64,000 nt of DNA from Basidiobolus meristosporus CBS 931.73 (lineage: Eukaryota > Basidiobolomycota > Basidiobolomycetes > Basidiobolales > Basidiobolaceae): the NCBI GenBank assembly GCA_002104905.1, contig MCFE01000481.1, forward strand, positions 1-64,000, written 5' to 3'. This document shows, in pieces, positions 57,743 to 64,000 of the stretch. A program made the translations under genes and the position numbers. The notes under the pieces were generated by a model. The model was not told the origin of the DNA. It saw nothing but the letters and a program-made list of their open reading frames with translations, and did not search any database. The stretch's first letter is position 1; every line of letters starts with the position of its first letter.

Positions 57743-58075
57743 TGTAGTGGTGAAGAGGTACTTCTGGGAGATGCTATACAACATGAGGTGTGTGAGGTTT
57801 CTAATAGGTGCAATAACCTCTGAGTCTAAGCTGCAGGTGTCTTTGTCAATACGTCAATTATGGTAAAGCTCTTGCTTCTCAGGCTTCCTTTGAACCTTTC
57901 ACTATACAAGCATCAAGAAGCACTTTAAGAATGACCAATACACCACTCTTGGAGCTAATAGCCACTATTAAAGATGCCATTCCAGTAACATTCTCAGCCA
58001 AGAATGTTACTGAGTTTCTACAAGAGTATAACAATAAAGCTGCAGCATTTGAGTTATCACACAAGAACAAAATCT
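57743..58075 (+). mobile_element. Truncated LTR joined to a retroelement gag fragment
   Basis: 57743-57888 matches the first about 150 bp of the 805-bp LTRs (TGTAGTGGTGAAGAGGTAC). It is followed by about 180 bp encoding IKDAIPVTFSAKNVTEFLQEYNNKAAAFELSHKNK in plus sense, which looks like a gag N-terminal segment. Both ends are truncated. Confidence 0.5.
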
Positions 58076-58459
58076 AGTTGTTTTGCTTTCTCTGCAAAGT
58101 TGAAGTGTTAAGATTCCCTATGAGTAATTATTGAGATGATCCCATCAAAAGTCTGTCACAAAGTTAATGTCCTGTGACTAAGAGGTACTGATCATGTTAG
58201 GACACCATCTGGAGACCTTTGAAAAATAATTGCACCTCCAGATTTCACAAAAAACTTTGGTCAAAATTTTTCATCACAGCAATATATAAGTGGCTTTTGA
58301 TTGGTTCCCTGCCAATTTACTAACTTTCTGATCCTGGACACTCTATTGCCTCCTATGTTTGTGTGAACTGACTGGCCATTGGCTCTTTTTCATATTCCTT
58401 ACTTCCTGACTCAACTGTTTCTCTTATTTTCATGCATACAAATTGATTTATTTCCATTG

Positions 58460-60360
58460 AAACTTCAGTTGTACCTCAATTGCCAATTGTATTGATCTAT
58501 GCAAGTCTCTATACCCTACACTAACATTGAGCCCAACCCCACACTCAACAAGTAACTCCATTAAAATCCACCACTCAATAAGTATTTCTGCTGTAACGCT
58601 CTGGTTTCACAACTTTGGCAGGAACCCAACAGCTTTATGCCACTGTTCATTCACTGGTTCCCACACATCCTGGTTTTCAGCCAGCACTACAAGGTCTAGC
58701 ACCTCATCTGCCAGTCTTTGCAATAAGCCCCTGAAATATTCCAGTGCATTTTCTTGAGCACTGCTCTTAAAGAAGTGCTGCAACCTCTTGGTGTGACTAT
58801 TAATGCTCCAAGACTCCACTGAGGCATTGTGCTAGTCTTTCAAGCTCTTGACGTTGTAGCCTTGTCTGTCAGTGGGATCTCCACTCTGTCAACAATGGAG
58901 GCTGTGGATGCTGTGGTAGACAAATTGCCTTTTTCAGCAAACTCATCTACCTTGCTGGAGTGTAGCTTAACTGGCTGCACTTCCAACTCTTGTGAAAACA
59001 GCTGTTTTCCTGTTGGTAATTCTTCTTGGCTATGATGGGATTCAGTCTGTTCCTGGCTTGTGGCATTAATTGGCAAGAACTGCAGTTTTTTTGCATGCCT
59101 CCCTGTCTCAGGCTTGGGTAGACATTTTTTCCTTTACCTTTTCCTCTATCACTGCCAGGTCTTTCACTGCTACTTTGTCTGAGTGCTTCTTGTAAAGAAC
59201 TTTGCTCTCTCCTGGATAAATTCTGCTCTGATGCATCTGTTTTGGCCTGCTTGTCCCTTGCTGGCACTCTTCTGGCAACCTGACATTTCTTTTCAGCTTA
59301 CTTTGAGCTCTCACCATAGTTGTGACGGGCTCCTGTAAAAGTGGCTGGTTTTTATCACAGCCAGGTCTATCACTGCTACTTTGACTGGGTGCTTGTAGAG
59401 TGGTACTACGCTTTTTCCTTGAAAGATATTGTGCTGGTGCATCCAAGTCTGCCTGCTTGTCCTTAATTGGCACTCTTCCAGCTACCTGACATCTCTTTGA
59501 TGCTTGTCTGGAGCTTTTAGCCCTGCTTGTAATGGGCTCTTGAGGAACCCGCTGGTTTTTAGCCATGGCACCATTGTTCTTCTGCCTTTGATTGTTTCTG
59601 CTATTGTTAAGATACTTTCTTAGCATACCAATGCTGGCCCAAAATCTATTTGCCTTTTTGAACCCAGGATAATGCTCATGGAACAAGTCAAGCTCATTCT
59701 GCTTGGCTTTGAGTTCCTGATGGTCCTATGGTATGCCAGCCTTAAGGTGATGGTGTGCTAGACTTCTGACAGCCTCTTGTATTTTAGCTCACTCTTCATT
59801 ATTGCACTTAACTGCTTCACAGATCTTCAGTGTCTTTTGATTTTTAGGCTTTGTTATAAACACCTCATTGTCTCCCTCCCACACTGTGATAGGCTTTTCT
59901 GTGGGCTTTATCTTTGGGCAGTGTTATTGTGCTTCAAAGACTGTATGGTGTTCCTCTGCTGTTACATTGGGAAATGGCTCAGTTCTTGGCTGTGACATTG
60001 GGCTACTTGAGTTCCTTCTTTGCAGCAAAGATACTGCTTTCTCTACCTGATTATTGATTGCTCTACATGTATTATTTGCTCATCCTTTTTCTGGACTACC
60101 TCCTGATTTCTCTGGGCCATTCCATCTATCCTATCAGCCACTGCACCTAATTGCTTCATTAATGCTTTGGTATGAGCTGACAACATACTTGCTAATATGG
60201 GCAGTGGTGATGGTATGATGGCTACTTGCTGATCTTCAACTGAGGGTACTGCATTTGCTACATTCTCATCTGCCTGAGCATAACAGTCAGCTTGTGGCTC
60301 CACAGAGGTTCTCAGTTACCTACTTGACTAGGAGCCTGAGGAGTCTGTATTATTACCTTC
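58460..60360 (-). pseudogene. ORF2 of the Tnp2/ORF2 family (unknown protein), copy C
   Basis: Minus strand. 60303-60043 has ILASMLSAHTKALMKQLGAV and a Gln-rich coiled coil. 59686-59108 (192 codons open) has FHEHYPGFKKANRFWASIG, MLRKYLNNSRNNQRQK, and a long Lys/Arg/Ser/Gln-rich region with repeated phrases (QSSSDRPGCDK; SLSRKKRS-like). Later pieces 59267-58840 and 58819-58607 hold QHFFKSSAQENALEYFRGLLQRLADEVLDLVVLAENQDVWEPVNEQW. It has a few stops. No recognised domain; it may be a DNA-binding or capsid-like partner of the transposase. Confidence 0.55.
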
Positions 60361-60733
60361 AATGGGCACACTGTCCACAGGGCCTTTTTTGGATGTAGCC
60401 CTGCTTGTTGCACCAAATGTCAAAGCAAGCTGTTGTCCAACTGTTCTTCTGTTGCCATCAGTGGTGGGTTTGGTTGAGAACCAGACAACTTTGCTTTATT
60501 TCTTGGCAGCATATATATGGAAGTGAGTCAAACAAAGGGGAAATAATGTTACATATACGTGTGTATGTGGTGCCACAGCTTCATTTATAATGCTTACTAT
60601 CACAGGTCATCATTGAAACTTACATTCATGTAGGTGCAATGTCTCAAATACAAGACTGTATTAAGTTCAGATCAGTATTGACCAAAAAGTGATATAATAG
60701 TGTTACATTGTTGAAGGTCAAGCTGTTTCCCCC

Positions 60734-63700
60734 ATGGACAAGACTACTTTGACTCAACACCGACAAGAGAAGAGAAAAAACACCATGTGGCTATTGTAGC
60801 AGGCCTCTCAGCCATGAAGCACACCAACAGCACAGGAAGTATTGTCACAAGTCTTGGTACAAGAGTTGTAGAGGAAAAGGGAGTTTAGCTAGTATTGTAT
60901 TCACTAAAACTTGAACTGATTTTTATTGGGTTCCAGCAGCTCCTTATATACATTTTGCCAGATCAATTGCTGACTAATTGTATTTCCTAATGTAGGTTGT
61001 GGCTGATGACTCATTTGATTGCATCATCATCACCCAATAAGATCCTACTTGATGTATCTATTTCTGTCTGATAAGGATCTGCTGATTCATTTGCTGACTA
61101 ATACTACTGATTTCATAGATAATACTGATATACTGATAACCTAAGCATATACTAATTGATTTGACTAAAACTGATCTAACTTAAACATTCAAGCGGCAGA
61201 TCATAACAGTATTACAATGATCAACAGTTGATACTGCTATATTGGCACCTGGCCATCTTTGTCACCTTGCGCAAACTGAGTCAGGTGAGTTTGTGATGCC
61301 TTTAGGCTCACCTCAGCCTTCTGAATATGGCATGCAGAGTGATAGCTCTGATGAAGAAGATTCACTGATGGATTTTGAGCCTATCTCCCCTAGCAACAGT
61401 ACCACATATGAGCCCAGTCAAATCCCTTTATGCAATGAGACAACAACCATTGAAGCAGATGCCAAGGGTACTTTATGGAGCCAAGTGAGCCCAGTAATCC
61501 ATCTGCTAGTGAAAGATGTAATATTGTGGCTAGAGAAGTGGTGTGTTTCCACCTAATATCAGAAATGGGGGCTTTGAGGATTTATTACTACTTATTGCCA
61601 AGATCATACCAGGATGCAACTTACCATGTTCATGGTACAAGTGGACAACCATCATGCAGCAGGCAATATATGATCAAGAGACTGTCCTGATTCCAGCATG
61701 TATTAACAGTTGCATGGCATTCACATCCAAAAATGCTACCATTGCAACATGTCCAAATTGTCAGAAATCCACAACCATTGAGGGAAAACATTGTTTACAC
61801 TCCAGATATATTCCAGTCATACCCCATCTGAGGAAGCTGATGCAGCCCAACAGATATTGCAAAGCTATACTGTACCGCATTCAGTGTCAATCAAGCACAA
61901 ACATATCCCATATATTTGATGGCAAACATTTTCAAACAGCTAAGAAGCAAGTGCTACTTTGAAGGTACATATGACCATGCCTTTGCTTTAGCACTTGATG
62001 AATTCTCATTAAACAAGTACTCTACCAGCAAATCCTGCCGGCCACTGATTCTCATCAATCTGAATCTGCCGCCCATCTTACAATATCAGAGCAATAATCT
62101 GATGGTAGTCTCACTGGTATCTGGGTCTAAACCACCATCCAACCTGGATAGCTACCTGTATCTATTGCTGGATGAATTTTGTATGCGTTCCAGCAGGATA
62201 ACAGTAAATGGCCATCATGTAAAAGCACATATTATTATCTGCATTGGTGATACCCCAGCCATCAGCAAGACAGCAGGTTTTTTGGGGCACAATGGATGGC
62301 ATTGCTGTCAAATGTGTGAGATCCAGGGGACTTACTCCATAACTCATACACATTATTATTACCCAAACACCAGCACCAAGAACATCATCTTTCCACAGAG
62401 AGAGTGTTCAGAAGTAAGCATGCAATGCAGCAAGGTTGGCAAGCTATAAGCCATTAGCCAGAATATGGAATCAATTGGAAACCAGAGATACTTAAGATAG
62501 AGAATGTCTGTTGGAGCAAAAGCTTTCCGCTGGGAGCAATACATTTACTTTTAAGCAACATCCCTATACTGATGACCAAGTTGTACATGGGGCATTTCAA
62601 GCTAAATGAACCCTTTGAGATTCCAGAGAAATTTGAAAAAATTGGCAAGATATTACATAGTATCCGCTACCTTAATATTCATACGCATATGTGACAATAC
62701 AAATGCAAAGACTGGATGAACTGGATATGTATTTGTTCAAGTAGTGTTCTGAAGCCATTCCTACCAAGAGTACATTGGAAGTAGTGTGAGTCATATGTAG
62801 ACATTGTAGGAATATTTATCCAGAAGTGGATCACCAATGCCAACTTGATGCATCTACAGTTGTTGTGCAAGGAGTTTGAAATGGGATTTAAGTGGCTACA
62901 CTACAAGCATAAAGCTGAATGCATAGATATCTTGCCGCCACTGTATCCATTCTCTACTCCATCTTGAATGGTGTGTGGAGGAATATCAGGCCCTGCTTCA
63001 CCTTTTGGGAGTTTCCTATGGAGCCAATGTGTTGGGAGATAGGGAGATGGTCAAGTTGCAGGTACTACCATATCCCAATCTCATCAAGAATATTACCTTC
63101 AAGTCCGTCATGGATGTGATGATAGGCACATGGAGGACAGCTAGAACAAGTTGGAAAATACTGAGGACAAATGTGCACATGGAGACACCTATGCCTATGG
63201 CATTAAGTAGCTAAGCAGCCCCAATGCATAGGTAATCAGCTAAGTAATGCAAAGTTGGGTTGTGTGCAACAAGCAACTAATTCTTATCAGGAAAACTCCA
63301 CCAAGATATGCCAGATTTCCTGTGGTCACAAGCCAACTTCTACCCCATTCAAAATGGAATTCACACAATCAAATGCCAGAGTGCACCTATAAGGGGGACT
63401 AAATTCTAGCAGGGAGAAGCAATATATTGGCCAAATACCAAGAAGTTCTTTGCCAATATTCAGGAGGTATTCATGGCAGAAGTGGCAACAACCAAACATA
63501 TGTTTGCAAGATGTATATGCTACCAGCAGTACAATGTATATGGCAACTTTGCAAGTATCATACTAAAAAGCTGTAAAGTTGAGGTGATAGAAGTATGTCA
63601 ATTGCAGCAGGTGTGCGTGTTTGTAGAGGTTAGTAAGCAGGAGGCCAAAGTTTTTTTTGATTCAAACTATATGTGGAATACCCAAGGTAGTAGTGGGTAA
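60734..63700 (+). pseudogene. Tnp2-type transposase, copy C
   Basis: ATG at 60734. An N-terminal finger-like CGYC...H..H...C is encoded at about 60786-60845 and is interrupted there by an LTR insertion. 61242-61556 and 61543-61962 carry FEDLLLLIAKIIPGC and CPNCQKSTTIEGKHCLHSRYIPVIPHLRKLM. 61916-62449 has YDHAFALALDEFSLNKYSTSKSCRPLILINLNLPP, then MVVSLVSGS, ISKTAGFLGHNGWHCCQMCEIQG. 63473-63700 is the C-terminal FARCICYQQYNVYGNFASI part. Several stops and frame changes. Confidence 0.6.
60844..61208 (-). mobile_element. LTR plus 23 bp of flanking internal sequence, TSD GTATT
   Basis: LTR at 60867-61208 (342 bp, like 53457-53800) with 23 bp (60844-60866) that match the internal sequence next to the LTR at about 53435-53456. 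GTATT flanks the whole at 60839-60843 and 61209-61213; the empty site GAAGTATTACAA is in copy B near 48910. Confidence 0.75.
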
Positions 63701-64000
63701 GCAAATAAAGAAAGGTGATTCTACAGGTGAATATATGAACTGCACAAGGGGAGGTAGAAAAAGCAAATACCATTTGGTAAATTGGTACGGTAGCATTATA
63801 CAGAACCAGCAGTAGGCTGTCCTACTGCCAAAAAATGCCATCAGAGTCTTGCTGTGTGGCCGTCAAAATACCATCAAGTTACTTGCCATATAAGGCACTC
63901 AGAAGTCCTGGCTGACTGGATCCATTTAAAATAGTAATTGAGTGCTGAAAGACCGCAACAGTACCATGCAAAATTGTCACAGCACCCATCAAAAATTGTC

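Larger units (their letters stand above)
58115..64000 (+). mobile_element. Tnp2/ORF2 DNA transposon, copy C (runs off the window)
   Basis: Left terminal region 58115-58450 (as 41698-42011), ORF2 on the minus strand (60360-58460), Tnp2 on the plus strand (60734-63700) and 3' noncoding DNA to the window end. It is interrupted only by an LTR insertion at 60844-61208, so it is the best template for the family. The right end is beyond 64000. Confidence 0.7.

Overview
The window is nuclear DNA of an intron-rich, TATA-using filamentous fungus. The genes are typical fungal/opisthokont housekeeping genes with short GT-AG introns (about 42-95 bp). A complete branched-chain 2-oxoacid dehydrogenase E2 (absent from the classical yeasts), a 16-cysteine thaumatin-like protein and a ZnT5-type zinc transporter fit Basidiomycota or an early-diverging lineage (Mucoromycota/Zoopagomycota). 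I cannot decide between these from sequence alone.

Gene-rich part, 1 to about 26.4 kb (CpG-containing, compact): a secreted Gly/Asn-rich repeat protein (-), a SAM methyltransferase (-), a stomatin/SPFH protein (-), a thaumatin-like protein (+), tRNA-Thr(CGU) (-), ribosomal protein eL8/RPL8 (+), a UBE3C/Hul5-type HECT ubiquitin ligase (-, at least 8 exons), a DUF3605/GlcNAc-induced-like protein (+), calmodulin (+), mitochondrial BCKDH E2 (+, with an apparent 1-base frame break), a ZnT5/Msc2-like zinc transporter (-, about 12 exons) and the HIR-complex histone chaperone subunit Hir3/CABIN1 (+, 25 exons, 1690 codons). These genes form no functional cluster. Exon joins were worked out by hand from splice signals, phase and family conservation.

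Transposon-rich part, about 26.6 to 64 kb: AT-richer and nearly CpG-free, consistent with decay of methylated DNA. No host gene was recognised here. The background is several broken copies of one DNA-transposon family with two head-to-head genes: a Tnp2-type transposase and an unrecognised charged/coiled-coil protein (called ORF2 here). Into these copies are nested: a solo LTR (29629-30012, TSD CATTG); a degenerate Ty1/copia element (30339-35061, TSD ATACA); a three-LTR array of a gag+protease-only retroelement (36299-40938, with ACGG before, between and after); a 202-bp MITE (39881-40082, TSD ACT); a related solo LTR (about 42650-43721); a nearly intact PIF/Harbinger-type transposon (45021-48438, TSD ACT) with an intact DDE transposase; and an LTR-plus-flank insertion (60844-61208, TSD GTATT). 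Two dead Ty3/gypsy elements lie at 52-53.8 kb (-) and 54-57.6 kb (+).

The most interesting material is the insertion stratigraphy. Empty sites for most insertions can be read from other copies inside the same window. The Harbinger element and MITE share termini and target, the same ACGG target is used repeatedly, and the two-gene Tnp2 family has an unknown partner protein.
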